A stretch of 64,000 nt of DNA from JAWKRB01 sp041389885 (lineage in GTDB: Bacteria > Myxococcota_A > Polyangia > Polyangiales > Ga0077539). Below are positions 1-8,710 of the stretch, one piece after another; the first letter of the stretch is position 1; each line of letters begins with the position of its first letter. The notes under the pieces are model-generated. The model saw only the letters and a list, made by a program, of their open reading frames with translations, did no database searches and was not told where the DNA came from. The stretch is from the NCBI GenBank assembly GCA_041389885.1, contig JAWKRB010000032.1, positions 1 to 64,000 of the forward strand. Direction: 5' to 3'. The translations under genes and the position numbers were made by a program.

Positions 1-2
1 AC

Positions 3-1331
3 GTGCCAGCGAGAGAAGACGCCGCCACGCCCGATGCCGCGATGGACGCCGCGTCCCCGGTCGATGTCCCGACCGTCGACGCGGTCGACAGCGGAGCGCC
101 CGACGTCCCTCCCCCTCCGGCGCAGGCGCTCCTCGGACTCGTGCGGAGCCACCAGGGCACCCACTATCGCGTCGGATCGGGCGTGGTCACCCCCGGCGCG
201 TCGGCTCCGTGGCGTGAATGCGGCGCAGGCTTCTCCTTCATCGGCCTCGACTTTCAGGCCGAGGGGTTCTGGCTCTGCGCGACGACCGCGCTCGCGGAGC
301 GGCGGTTCTATGTCGGCAACGTCTTCGCCGGCGCCAACACCTTCTGGAGCGTTCAGCGCGGGAACCTCACCCACCGAGGCCCGGGAACGCGCGATGCCTG
401 CCCCCCGAGCTCCACCCTCCTCGGACGCTACGGGAGCGTGATGGACGGGTTCTGGGTCTGCATGGATGAGGCGATGCCCGGCCGATACGCGCGGGCCTGG
501 GAGTTCAACACCAACGGGAGCCTCGATGGGTGGACGCCCAACGGCACCCTCCTGTTCCTCAGCGTGAACTCGGGTCGGGTGGAGTACAGCGAGTTCGGGC
601 ACGATCCCTACCTCGTCTCTCCAGACAACCTCGACCTCGACGCGTCGAACTCGCTCATCTACGTCGGCCTGCACAACTCACCGGCCAGCCGGGAGGCGCG
701 TCTCTTCTTTCAGACGAACGACGTGGGCGGCTTCACCATGGACCGCTCCGTCGGCGTGAACAGCTTCCCGAACGACCCCAGCGTGCGCGAGTACGTCTTC
801 GACATGAGCGCCCACCCCGAGTGGCGAGGGACCGTCCGGAGGATCCGCTTCGACCCTGGGGACGCCCCTGGAACCTACGGGATCGACTACATCCGAGTTC
901 AAGCCCCCTCCGCGCGCGAGCTCAGCCCGAGGTGGACCTTCGACACGGACGTCGACGGCTGGCGAACCCTCAGGGGCACCATCCTCGCCAACGAGGGCAT
1001 CCTCTCGCAGCAGGTGTTCACGGATGACGCCGCGATGGAGAGCCCGGACCTCACCCTCCCCGCCGCCCGCCACCTGCTGCGACTGCGGGTGCGCAACGGC
1101 CTCCCAGAGACCCAGGGCGAGGTGTACTTCTCGACGAGCGCCGCGGCGGGCTTCGCGCAGTCGAGGTCGGTGCGCTTCGAGATGGTCGCGAGAGACCCGG
1201 TGTTTCGCGAGTACGTCGCGGACATGTCCGTGAACCCCGCGTGGAGGGGCACCGTCACGAAGATCCGCGTGGACTTCGGCGCGAGCTCCCGCGGCCTGGT
1301 CGACGTCGACTGGATCGGCTTCGACGAGTGA
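3..1331 (+). CDS. Secreted protein with tandem beta-sandwich-like domains (5' end probably outside window)
   Basis: The open frame runs in from the left edge. The GTG at position 3 is only the first possible start seen, and the signal peptide and lipobox are probably outside. Residues 1-40 are an Asp/Ala/Val/Pro linker of the kind that follows the lipobox in other lipoproteins here. Residues 41-155 are a Trp/Cys-containing globular part with motifs such as EGFWLC and DGFWVC. Two homologous domains follow, about 165-300 and 308-442. Both open with a [WF]xF(D/N)T(D/N)..(L/V)DGW motif and close with REYV.DMS..P.WRGTV..IR.D and a D.D[WY]I motif. This looks like a carbohydrate-binding-type jelly roll, but the family is an inference. 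The product is probably a surface or secreted protein. No catalytic motif is visible. Confidence 0.7.
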   Translation: MPAREDAATPDAAMDAASPVDVPTVDAVDSGAPDVPPPPAQALLGLVRSHQGTHYRVGSGVVTPGASAPWRECGAGFSFIGLDFQAEGFWLCATTALAERRFYVGNVFAGANTFWSVQRGNLTHRGPGTRDACPPSSTLLGRYGSVMDGFWVCMDEAMPGRYARAWEFNTNGSLDGWTPNGTLLFLSVNSGRVEYSEFGHDPYLVSPDNLDLDASNSLIYVGLHNSPASREARLFFQTNDVGGFTMDRSVGVNSFPNDPSVREYVFDMSAHPEWRGTVRRIRFDPGDAPGTYGIDYIRVQAPSARELSPRWTFDTDVDGWRTLRGTILANEGILSQQVFTDDAAMESPDLTLPAARHLLRLRVRNGLPETQGEVYFSTSAAAGFAQSRSVRFEMVARDPVFREYVADMSVNPAWRGTVTKIRVDFGASSRGLVDVDWIGFDE

Positions 1332-1387
1332 GCGCGGCGACGCTGAGCCTGGGCGGCGGGACCTTGCGATCAAGGTATCGTCGACCC

Positions 1388-2743
1388 GTGACGCCCGAGC
1401 TCTTTCGCCGCGAAGCGGCCCGCTCCCCCGAGGACGAGGCGGCCTTCGACCTCCACGCCGGGGAGGTCGGCGCGCAGTTCGCCGTCTTCGCCAGCGCGGT
1501 GCTGCTCTTCGGCACCCTCGCGTGGTGGCCCCTCGACACCGTCGTCGGCCCCGACCCCCGCTATGTCGCCGCGTTCACCTGGCTGCGCATCCGCGCCTCG
1601 ACGGTCGAGCTCCTCGCCCTCGCCCTCTTCCTCCTCTCGCCGGGCGCGCGCCGGCGCTCCCTCGTGCTCGCGCCCTTGATGTACGTGCTCTTCGTGGTCA
1701 GCATCGGGTACTCCCTCGGCGAGCTCGGAGGGCCTGACCTCACCTGGCTCGCCGACGCGGCGCTCGCCGCGCTGCCCCCCGTGCTCCTGCCCCTGCGCCT
1801 GCCCGCCCGAGTGCTCTTCACCGCGACGGTGGCGGCGGCGCTGCTGGGGAGCTTCTTTCTGCCCTTTCCCGCCAATCGGAGCATCACGACCGCGCCCTCG
1901 CAGGTGGCCTTCCTCGCCTTCGCGACGCTCAGCTCGGTGCTCGCGGGGGAGCTCGCCACGAGGCTCACCCGACGGGCCTTCTTTCACCGACGCGAGCTCG
2001 ACCAGGCCAACGAGGCCCTCGCCCAGCTCACCCGCGAGCTCTCGAGCCGCGTGGCGCACCAGACGCGCGAGCTGCGCGACCTCGCGATCCACCTCGAGCG
2101 CGCGCAGGAGTCCGAGCGGCGCCGCATCGCCCGCGAGCTCCACGACGACCTCGGCCAGCGGCTCACCGCGATGCGCTTCACCCTGGCGCGGGTCGAGCGC
2201 CGCGTGGGCGAGCGCGACGACGACCTCCCGGAGCTGTTGAGCGACCTCTCGGCCCTGGTCGACGGCGCGTCGGGCGCCACGCGCGATTTCGTGTCGGAGC
2301 TGCGTCCGCGCGTGCTCGACGACTACGGGCTCGTCGCGGCGGTCGAGTGGCTCTGCGAGCGGGTGCGCGCGAGCGAGGGGCTCGAGTGCGCGCTCACCGT
2401 GTCGCCGGGCTTCCCCGACGGCGTCGCGCGGCCCGACCCCGAGAGCGCGCTGTGCCTGTTTCGCGTGGCGCAAGAGGCCACGACCAACGCGCTCAAGCAC
2501 GCGAGCGCGAGCGCCCTCGAGCTCTCGCTGTCTCTCGAGGGCGAGGTCTACACCGTCACCGTGCGCGACGACGGCGTCGGCTTCGACCCCGAGGCCCAGG
2601 CGCAGGGCTTCGGGCTGCTCGGTCTGCGCGAGCGCCTCCGCGCCGTCGACGGCGCCCTCACCCTCGAGTCGCGACCTGGACACGGCACCGTCGTCACCGC
2701 GTCCCTGCGCGCGACGTCGCCCGCCCCGGAGGAGCCCTCATGA
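1388..2743 (+). CDS. NarL-family sensor histidine kinase
   Basis: Membrane sensor kinase of 451 aa that autophosphorylates and passes phosphate to the response regulator encoded next. About six hydrophobic segments lie between residues 28 and 190. A coiled-coil region (about 198-245) leads into a HisKA_3 dimerisation domain with the motif ARELHDDLGQRL, in which His252 is the expected phosphosite. The HATPase domain shows the N box (EATTNALKHA), the G1 box (DDGVGFD) and a GFGLLGLRERL segment. The GTG at 1388 was chosen because upstream residues in this frame are arginine-rich shadow sequence and a TANNNT hexamer (1376-1381) lies 6 nt before it. The stop overlaps the next start by 4 nt (ATGA), which indicates translational coupling. 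The stimulus is unknown. Confidence 0.9.
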   Translation: MTPELFRREAARSPEDEAAFDLHAGEVGAQFAVFASAVLLFGTLAWWPLDTVVGPDPRYVAAFTWLRIRASTVELLALALFLLSPGARRRSLVLAPLMYVLFVVSIGYSLGELGGPDLTWLADAALAALPPVLLPLRLPARVLFTATVAAALLGSFFLPFPANRSITTAPSQVAFLAFATLSSVLAGELATRLTRRAFFHRRELDQANEALAQLTRELSSRVAHQTRELRDLAIHLERAQESERRRIARELHDDLGQRLTAMRFTLARVERRVGERDDDLPELLSDLSALVDGASGATRDFVSELRPRVLDDYGLVAAVEWLCERVRASEGLECALTVSPGFPDGVARPDPESALCLFRVAQEATTNALKHASASALELSLSLEGEVYTVTVRDDGVGFDPEAQAQGFGLLGLRERLRAVDGALTLESRPGHGTVVTASLRATSPAPEEPS

Positions 2744-3378
2744 CCCGAGTCTTCGTCGCCGACGACCACGCCGTGGTGCGCTGCGGCGTCTCCCTCCTGC
2801 TGCGCGAGCTCGGCGGCTTCGACGTCGTGGGCGAGGCCGAGGACGGGCGGCAGGTGCTCAGCTCCCCGCTGCTGGCGACCTGCGACGTGCTCGTGCTCGA
2901 CCTCTCGCTGCCGAAGGTCAGCGGCCCCGAGGTGCTGCGTCGCGTGAAGGCCGCGCACCCCTCCCTCGCGGTGGTGGTCCTCTCGATGCACCCCGAGGAC
3001 CAGTTCGCGCGGCGCGCGCTGGCCGACGGCGCGGCGGCCTACGTGTCGAAGGAGCGCCCGCCGACCGACATCATCGACGCCGTGCGCCGCGCCGCCGCGG
3101 GGGTGCGCGACGCCCCTCCCGAGGCGTCGCACCCGGGCGTCGGGGACGGGCCTCCGCACGCGAGGCTCACGCGGCGGGAGCACCAGATCTTCATGCGCCT
3201 CGTGCAGGGCGCCCCGGTGGTCGACATCGCCGCGGAGCTCGACGTGAACGCGTGCACGGTGAGCAACCACCTCGCCAACGTGCGCAAGAAGCTCGGCGTC
3301 ACCACCGTGGCAGACCTCGTGCGCTACGCCATCGGCGAGGGGCTCATCGAGGCCGCGCCCGACGCGCCCCGCGACTGA
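2740..3378 (+). CDS. LuxR/NarL-family response regulator
   Basis: DNA-binding response regulator of 212 aa, partner of the upstream kinase and coupled to it by an ATGA overlap. The receiver domain (1-120) has the acidic pair DD at residues 8-9, the phosphoacceptor Asp54 in VLVLDLSLP, a Ser in VVVLSMHPED and the conserved Lys in YVSKE. A Pro/Gly-rich linker of about 25 residues leads to a C-terminal LuxR helix-turn-helix (about 150-205: LTRREHQIF ... VSNHLANVRKKLGV). It probably acts as a dimer after phosphorylation. The target genes are not evident. The adjacent secreted protein and the facing Cys-repeat lipoprotein are candidates by position only. Confidence 0.92.
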   Translation: MTRVFVADDHAVVRCGVSLLLRELGGFDVVGEAEDGRQVLSSPLLATCDVLVLDLSLPKVSGPEVLRRVKAAHPSLAVVVLSMHPEDQFARRALADGAAAYVSKERPPTDIIDAVRRAAAGVRDAPPEASHPGVGDGPPHARLTRREHQIFMRLVQGAPVVDIAAELDVNACTVSNHLANVRKKLGVTTVADLVRYAIGEGLIEAAPDAPRD

Positions 3379-3430
3379 TCGAGCCGCCGGCCGCGACCGC
3401 CCGCGCCGCGAGCCGGCTGCGCCCTCGATC
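3377..3430. terminator. Possible bidirectional terminator between convergent genes
   Basis: GATCGAG (3377-3383) pairs with CTCGATC (3424-3430), with further imperfect GC pairing inside around GCCGGC segments. The structure spans the stop codons of both the response regulator and the facing lipoprotein gene. There is no T tract, so this is only a candidate. Confidence 0.3.
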
Positions 3431-5327
3431 AGCGGCACTCCACCCCGTTGACGAGGCAGGTCAGGCCCGCGAGGAACCTGCACTGCCGGTCGCAGCAGCC
3501 CTGCCCGAGGGGGCAGCGGTTGCCGCACGCGCCGCAGTGAAAGGCGTTGCAGAGCGTGCGCGTCTCGCAGCCGTTCTCGGGGTTTCGGTCGCAGTCGCCG
3601 TAGCCCGCGACGCAGGTCGCGCCGCAGGTCCCCGAGGCGCAGACGGGGACGCTGTTGGCGCCGCCGCGGCACCCTCGGTCGCAGCGCCCGCAGTGCGCGA
3701 CCGAGCTGCGCAGGTCGGTCTCGCAGCCGTTCGCCGCGTCGCCGTCGCAGTCCCCGAAGCCTTCGTTGCAGCGCTCGACGACGCAGCGGCCGCCGTCGCA
3801 GCGGGGCGTCGCGTTGGGGAGCACGCACGCGCGACCACACCCGCCGCAGTTCGCGAGGTCGGCGCGGAGGTCGGTCTCGCAGCCGTTGCCCACGCTCCGG
3901 TCGCAGTCCCCCCGAGCCGGCTCGCAGGACGCGACGGCGCAGCGCCCCTCGACGCACGCGGGGGTGCCTCCCGCGACCGCGCAGCGGTTGCCGCAGCGCC
4001 CGCAGCTCATCACGGAGCTCGTGACGTCGGTCTCGCAGCCGTTGCTCGCGTCGCCGTCGCAGTCGCCGCGCCCCTCGTCGCACGCCGCGACGACGCAGCG
4101 CCCCTCGACGCACGCGGGCGCCCCCCGCGGCGCGACGCAGGCGGCGCCGCAGGCGCCGCAGTGGGCGATGGCGACGCGCGTGTCGGTCTCGCAGCCGTTC
4201 GCCACGACGCCGTCGCAGTCGCGGTACGGGGCGGCGCACGACGCGAGCCCGCAGGTGCCGGCGCGGCAGGCCGCGGCGCCGTTGGCGACGGCGCAGCGGT
4301 TGCCGCAGCGCCCGCAGTCGTCGAGGGAGGTCGCGAGGTCGGCCTCGCAGCGGTTGGCGGGGGCGCCGTCGCAGTCGGCGGTGTCGGGCGAGCACGCGAT
4401 CGACGAGGTCCCGCAGACGCCGTTGACGCAGGTGGCTCGGGCTCCCGACGCGGGGACGCACACGCTCCCGCAGCCGCCGCAGTTCATGGGATCGCTGGCG
4501 GTGTTCACCTCGCAGCCGTTGGCCGGGCTGCGGTCGCAGTCGGCGAAGCCCTCGCCGCACTCGCCCACGAGGCACGCGCCGTCGGCGCAGCGCGCGGTGG
4601 CGTTGGGCACGTCGCAGGCGCGACCGCAGCGACCGCAGCTCGCGATGCTGGTGGTCGGAGTCTCGCAGCCGTTGGCGGTGTCGCCGTCGCAGTCGGCGAA
4701 GCCCGTGAGGCATCCCGGCGACTCGCAGCGGCCGGCGACGCAGCGCGCGGTCCCCTCCGCCCCCGGGCAGACGACGCCGCAGCGACCGCAGTTCGCGGCG
4801 TCGCTCGACAGGTCGACGCACGCCTCCGCGCAGCGCGCCTCGCCGGGGGCGCAGACCGCCGTGCACGAGCCCCCCGCGCAGACCTCGAGGGCGGCGCACC
4901 GGCGGCCGCACCCGCCGCAGTGGGAGCCGTTGCGGGCGACGTCGACGCACGCGCCGTCGCAGGCCGTGAGCGGCGCGGGGCACAGGAGCACGCACGATCC
5001 CGCGGCGCAGCTCTGTCCCTGGGGGCACGGGCGGTCGCAGCCGCCGCAGTGCGTGAGGTTGGTCTGGGTGTCGACGCACGCGCCGCCGCAGGCCGAGGTG
5101 CCCCCCGGGCAGCGCTGGCAGCGCCCCTCGTTGCAGATCGCGCCGGGCGCGCAGCGAGGACCGGCGTCTTCGCAGCAGGGCAGCCCCTCGACGCCGCAGG
5201 AGGCCGCGCTGGGGGTCGCGCGGTCGGCGCCGGCGTCGCGCACCGGCAGCTCCGACGGGTCGAACGACGTGGTGCAGCCCAACGCGAGCGCCGCACCGAG
5301 GAGCGTACCGGGGGTGAGGCGAAGCAC
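3429..5327 (-). CDS. Cys-rich repeat lipoprotein (NGCETDL repeats)
   Basis: Protein of 632 aa with a lipoprotein signal peptide (lipobox ALALGC, Cys about 18) and a short Asp/Ala segment. After this, nearly the whole chain is Cys-rich modules. The first part (about 40-205) has modules of the type C.GG.C.D...N..HCGGC...C. The rest is eight repeats of about 45 residues with the core DCDGD..NGCETDL..S..HCGRCGN.C. Such repeats are common in surface proteins of Myxococcota and are of unknown function. Paired Cys in every module imply dense disulfide bonding outside the cytoplasm. The repeat is shared with the protein at 55683-58379, but the C-terminal DUF5648-like domain found there is absent here, and this chain ends in a Cys-rich stretch. 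It faces the two-component genes. Confidence 0.85.
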   Translation of the reverse strand: MLRLTPGTLLGAALALGCTTSFDPSELPVRDAGADRATPSAASCGVEGLPCCEDAGPRCAPGAICNEGRCQRCPGGTSACGGACVDTQTNLTHCGGCDRPCPQGQSCAAGSCVLLCPAPLTACDGACVDVARNGSHCGGCGRRCAALEVCAGGSCTAVCAPGEARCAEACVDLSSDAANCGRCGVVCPGAEGTARCVAGRCESPGCLTGFADCDGDTANGCETPTTSIASCGRCGRACDVPNATARCADGACLVGECGEGFADCDRSPANGCEVNTASDPMNCGGCGSVCVPASGARATCVNGVCGTSSIACSPDTADCDGAPANRCEADLATSLDDCGRCGNRCAVANGAAACRAGTCGLASCAAPYRDCDGVVANGCETDTRVAIAHCGACGAACVAPRGAPACVEGRCVVAACDEGRGDCDGDASNGCETDVTSSVMSCGRCGNRCAVAGGTPACVEGRCAVASCEPARGDCDRSVGNGCETDLRADLANCGGCGRACVLPNATPRCDGGRCVVERCNEGFGDCDGDAANGCETDLRSSVAHCGRCDRGCRGGANSVPVCASGTCGATCVAGYGDCDRNPENGCETRTLCNAFHCGACGNRCPLGQGCCDRQCRFLAGLTCLVNGVECR

Positions 5328-5626
5328 AGGGGGAGTCTATCCCGAGAGGGTCCCCGCGCGCGTCTGAGAGGCACGACGCTCGATCGATCCCTTCGAGGTC
5401 CAGCGGTGGTCGCCGAGGTGATCGCCGCCCGCTGCGACTCGTGCTGCGCCTGCCGCTCGAGAGCCCTCGGCCGAACCGCCCGCGCGCGAACCTCGGCCAG
5501 CACACCGCTCCACGTGCCCCTCGCTCCCTCCCCTCGACCTTCGGAGCCTCCGGACGACCCCTGGGCGGTTCACCCGTGATCCCCCGAGCGCATCGGCGAT
5601 CTCCCGCCGCCGCTCGGCAGGGGACC

Positions 5627-5656
5627 CTGACGCCCCCCGGTCGCGACCGGTAGAGT
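5627..5656 (+). promoter_or_regulatory. Candidate promoter of the GH13 gene, near leaderless
   Basis: CTGACG (5627-5632) and TAGAGT (5651-5656) are separated by 18 nt, and only 7 nt separate TAGAGT from the ATG at 5664. Transcription would begin at or next to the start codon. No Shine-Dalgarno sequence is visible. Judged by eye from consensus similarity only. Confidence 0.35.
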
Positions 5657-5663
5657 CGCGCGC

Positions 5664-7307
5664 ATGCGCGCCGCACCGCCCTGGTGGGTCTCGACGTCGA
5701 TCTATCAGGTGTATCCGCGTAGCTTCGCCGACTCGAACGGCGACGGCGTCGGCGACCTGCCCGGCGTCGTGTCACGCCTCGATCACCTCGTCGACCTCGG
5801 CGTGCAGGCGCTCTGGCTGTCGCCCTTCTTCTGCTCGCCGCAGCGCGACTTCGGCTACGACATCACGAACTACCGCGACGTCGCGCCGGAGTACGGCACC
5901 CTCGACGACGCGCAGCGTCTGATCGACGAGGCGCATCGACGGGGGCTCGCGGTCATCTTCGACCTGGTGCTCAACCACACCAGCGACGAGCACCCCTGGT
6001 TCGTCGAGTCGCGAGCCTCGCGCGCCGGCCCCAGGGCGGACTGGTACGTGTGGTCCGACGGGCGCCGCGACCGACGGGGTCGCCCCGTGCCCCCGAACAA
6101 CTGGCGATCTGAGCTCCAGCTGACCCGCGCCTGGCAGTGGTCGAGCGAGCGCGAGCAGTGGTACCTCGCGTCGTTCCTCCCGTTTCAACCGGAGCTCAAT
6201 TGGCGCAACCCCGCGGTGCGGGCCGAGATGTTCGACATGGTGCGGTCGTGGCTGCGCCGAGGCGTGGACGGCTTTCGCCTCGACATCTTCGGCTCCTGCA
6301 TGCAGGACGGCGCGCTTCGCGACAACGACCCGTGGCCCACGATGTACGCCGGCATGCCGAGGCTCCAGACGCCGAGCCGCACGCTCAACACCGAAGACGG
6401 CTTCGCCCTCGCCGGCGACCTCCGCGCGGTCTGCGACGAGTTCGGGGCCGACCGCGTGCTGCTGGGCGAGGTCTTCGGGCCCTCGTCGGTGCTGCGGCGC
6501 TACGTGTCCGACGGGGGCCGCGCGGGGCTGCACCTGGTGTTCCTCTTCGACTTTCTGGCGGCGCGGTACTCGGCGTCGGTCTACCGCGGGCTGATCGCGC
6601 GCTTCGAGCGTGATTTTCCGCCCCCCATGGCGCCGACCTGGGTGCTCGAGAACCACGACCGCGCGCGGAGCCTCTCGCGCGTCGGCGGCGACCTGCGAAA
6701 GGCGCGCGTGCTCGCCACGCTGCTCTGCACGCTGCGCGGCGTGGCCGTGCTCTATCAGGGACAGGAGATCGGGATGGAGAACCGGTACATCCCGCTGTCC
6801 GACGCGCAAGACCCCGTGGCCCGGACCCTCGCGAGGCGCCTCCCCGAGTGGCTCAACCGGCGCCTGCCGGAGCGTCTCAACCGCGACGAGGTTCGCAGCC
6901 CGATGCAGTGGACGGGGGGCCCCAACGCCGGCTTCACCCCCGCGGGGGTCGCCCCCTGGCTGCCGCTGCACGAGAACCGCGAGCAGCGCAACGTCGAGCG
7001 CCAGGCGCGGGACCCTGACTCGCTCCTCGGCTGGTACCGCGCCCTCCTCGCGCTCCGCTCGGGGCGAGAGGCGCTGCGCGAGGGGCGCCTCGAGCTCTCG
7101 AGCGACACCTCGCGCGACGTGATCCGCTTCGACCGGGTCAGCGAGCGCGAGCGGGTCGTCGTCGCCGCCAACCTGGGAGACGCCCCCGCCGCGGTTCGCC
7201 TCGGCGAGGGGGCGACGCTGCTCGCCGCGAGCGACCGGGGCTGCGCGCTGGACGACGGCGCCGTCACGCTGCCTGCGCACACCGCGGTCGTCGCGCTGCG
7301 CGCGTGA
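5664..7307 (+). CDS. GH13 alpha-glucosidase / oligo-1,6-glucosidase family enzyme
   Basis: Alpha-amylase family hydrolase of 547 aa. The opening IYQVYPRSFADSNGDGVGDL is typical of the alpha-glucosidase/oligo-1,6-glucosidase branch. Conserved region I is VIFDLVLNHTSDEHPWF. Region II is GFRLDIFG with the nucleophile Asp207. Region III is LLGEVFG with the general acid Glu269. Region IV is ENHDRAR with transition-state residues His331 and Asp332. The QPELNWRNP motif and the MQW segment after the barrel also fit this branch. A C-terminal beta domain completes the chain. There is no signal peptide, so it should act in the cytoplasm on short alpha-glucosides. Trehalose synthase or sucrose hydrolase activity cannot be excluded from sequence alone. 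Confidence 0.9.
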   Translation: MRAAPPWWVSTSIYQVYPRSFADSNGDGVGDLPGVVSRLDHLVDLGVQALWLSPFFCSPQRDFGYDITNYRDVAPEYGTLDDAQRLIDEAHRRGLAVIFDLVLNHTSDEHPWFVESRASRAGPRADWYVWSDGRRDRRGRPVPPNNWRSELQLTRAWQWSSEREQWYLASFLPFQPELNWRNPAVRAEMFDMVRSWLRRGVDGFRLDIFGSCMQDGALRDNDPWPTMYAGMPRLQTPSRTLNTEDGFALAGDLRAVCDEFGADRVLLGEVFGPSSVLRRYVSDGGRAGLHLVFLFDFLAARYSASVYRGLIARFERDFPPPMAPTWVLENHDRARSLSRVGGDLRKARVLATLLCTLRGVAVLYQGQEIGMENRYIPLSDAQDPVARTLARRLPEWLNRRLPERLNRDEVRSPMQWTGGPNAGFTPAGVAPWLPLHENREQRNVERQARDPDSLLGWYRALLALRSGREALREGRLELSSDTSRDVIRFDRVSERERVVVAANLGDAPAAVRLGEGATLLAASDRGCALDDGAVTLPAHTAVVALRA

Positions 7308-7344
7308 GGAGCGCGCGCTCGTCGAGCTCGTCTGGGGCGCGCCG

Positions 7345-7764
7345 TCAGGGCGCCTGCACCACGATGGCGGTCGCGCTCTGCGCGAAATCTCCCAGCGCGC
7401 CAGAGCTCTGGGTGAGTTCGAGGGTTCGCCCGGCGAAGCCTTCGTCTTCGTAGAGCGTCACCCGCCAACCCGGCGGCACGCACACCGATCGGACCGTGTC
7501 GTTCTCGACGCCCATCGCCTCGAGGTTCGCGCGGTCGTAGCGCCCCGCGGCGAGCTCGCGCGAGGCGCCCTGAAACTGGTCGTCGAGAAACACACGCGCC
7601 GTCGCGCACGGCGCCGCTTCGCCCTGCGCGCCCCCGCCCGACGAGGCGAGGGTGGCCGCAGGCGCCGCGTGCGAAGGAGGCTCGCCTGCGCCCGACGTCT
7701 GGGTCGTCACCGTGCATCCCACCGCCGCGGTGAGAAGGAGTGTTCGAAGAAGGCCGTTCGGCAT
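7345..7764 (-). CDS. Small lipoprotein with beta/gamma-crystallin-like domain
   Basis: Putative lipoprotein of 139 aa. The start at 7764 is preferred over 7785 because a GGGAG lies about 8 nt upstream. A short hydrophobic stretch ends in AAVGC, the likely lipidation site. After a Gly/Ser/Ala linker the C-terminal 85 residues contain the pattern V..DDQFQG.SREL..G.Y....L....ND...SV.VPPGW.VTLYED..F.G. That is the two-motif arrangement of beta/gamma-crystallin or peptidase-inhibitor I36-like folds, with the characteristic Y(E/D)...F.G. Such domains often bind calcium. Function is unknown. The gene converges on the GH13 gene with a 37-nt gap. Confidence 0.75.
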   Translation of the reverse strand: MPNGLLRTLLLTAAVGCTVTTQTSGAGEPPSHAAPAATLASSGGGAQGEAAPCATARVFLDDQFQGASRELAAGRYDRANLEAMGVENDTVRSVCVPPGWRVTLYEDEGFAGRTLELTQSSGALGDFAQSATAIVVQAP

Positions 7765-7982
7765 GGTGTGTTGGCTCCCGTTCATGTCTGGGTCGTCGGC
7801 CGACCGCGACGCGCGGACGGCAGGAGCCGCTCTACCCAACGCAGCGACGATTCGAGAAGCTGAAAGTTCGCCAGGCCGAGCTCGAGCGCCGTGACGGCGT
7901 TGGGGGCGAGGTTTCGCGTGGGGCCCCGGAGCGGGCTGGCGTTGAACCCTTCACTTCCCCTGTAGAAGGGTACGAGGCCCAT

Positions 7983-8085
7983 CAGGGCGAGCGCATCCGT
8001 TCATCCTTGGATTCCATGGATGGGTCGCGCGCGGAGGGGCGCTCCCCCTTCGCGCCGGGAGATCTCTGCGGTCGCTGGCTCGCTC
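7983..8085 (+). repeat. Dispersed repeat, arm copy A1 (diverged)
   Basis: Diverged copy of the arm found at 10352-10502. It shares the opening AGGGCGAGCGCATC, a TTCATC segment, and most clearly the block CTGCGGTCGCTGGCTCGCT near 8067-8085. It has the same orientation as A2 and lies about 58 nt before unit U1. It is not coding. Confidence 0.65.
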
Positions 8086-8143
8086 ACGCGGGCGCCGGGG
8101 TTCGCGGGCTCTTTCACCCGGAGCTCTCGTGGCGCAGCCCACC

Positions 8144-8345
8144 GCGATCGCCCTGGTGAATCGCAGTCCCAAGGCCCAGCGATTGAGCTTGAGTGGATAA
8201 GAAGCCCCAAGGAGTACACTCGCAGAGCCCCCAGGCGACGGTCGCCGCGTTGCCAAAGGGGACGGAATCCCCCCTACGCGCGTCGGTCTCGCCCTCCCCG
8301 CGCACACGCTCGCGTCCCATTCGCGCCACGTCGAGGCGCGACCAC
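8144..8345 (+). repeat. Dispersed repeat, unit U1
   Basis: About 200 bp that align over their length with 10781-10985. The first 150 bp are the better conserved, at roughly 90% identity by eye. Invariant blocks include AGTCCCAAGGCCCAGCGA, GAGCTTGAGTGGATAAGAAG, GGAGTACACTCGCAGAGCCC and GGGGACGGAATCCCCCCT. A one-base length difference in the C run after AGAG and scattered substitutions argue that the conserved element is not protein-coding. Confidence 0.8.
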
Positions 8346-8413
8346 TGCCTCGCGGGCCCACTGAGGGGCTACGGCGCGGTGTTGCGCCGCACGCAGTCCG
8401 CCGCCTCCCGTCG

Positions 8414-8710
8414 TCACCGGGGCGCCCTGCCGGCGAGGAGCTCGACCGGCATGGGTTCGCCGCAGCCCGCGCACGCGTTCGCGCGCCAGAGGAGCGCGGG
8501 CAGTCCATAAAACCAGAACATGGCGATCACGGCGACGGGCCAGGTGATGCGCCGTATGAGGTTCGCAGAGGTGAAGGTGTCGACGACGACGACCGCGCAC
8601 GCAACGAGCAAGTACGACGACGCGCTGATCAGCACCCTACGGTGGGCGGAGGTGGTACCCGCCCAGCCACATCGGCCGCAACGCTGATGGGAGTTCAGAA
8701 CAGTGGTCAC
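8414..8710 (-). CDS. Small membrane protein with split zinc-ribbon-like cysteines
   Basis: Orphan protein of 98 aa from a GTG start with GGAG 6 nt upstream. CGRCGW near the N-terminus (residues 12-17) and CAGCGEP near the C-terminus form two CxxC knuckles on either side of two hydrophobic segments (about residues 29-46 and 53-70, the latter WPVAVIAMFWFYGLPALLW). If both knuckles face the cytoplasm they could share one zinc ion, but that is inference. It sits inside the gene-poor island with no operon partner, so function cannot be assigned. Confidence 0.6.
   Translation of the reverse strand: MTTVLNSHQRCGRCGWAGTTSAHRRVLISASSYLLVACAVVVVDTFTSANLIRRITWPVAVIAMFWFYGLPALLWRANACAGCGEPMPVELLAGRAPR

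Larger units (their letters stand above)
7786..8413. other. Non-coding stretch holding repeat copies A1 and U1
   Basis: I see no convincing gene in these 628 bases. Frames that stay open have no start or codon pattern like the neighbours. Most of the content is accounted for by the dispersed repeat segments listed at 7983-8085 and 8144-8345. Confidence 0.6.

Noticed and set aside
3429..5327. Regular repeat spacing that could suggest a CRISPR-like array
   Set aside because: The repeats are in-frame protein modules of about 135 bp with degenerate DNA sequence, not short identical repeats with unique spacers.
2548..5775. A 1,075-codon open frame on the minus strand through the response regulator and Cys-repeat region
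   Set aside because: It is Arg/Pro-rich, overlaps well-supported genes in another frame and has no domain. Long antisense frames are expected where stop codons are rare.
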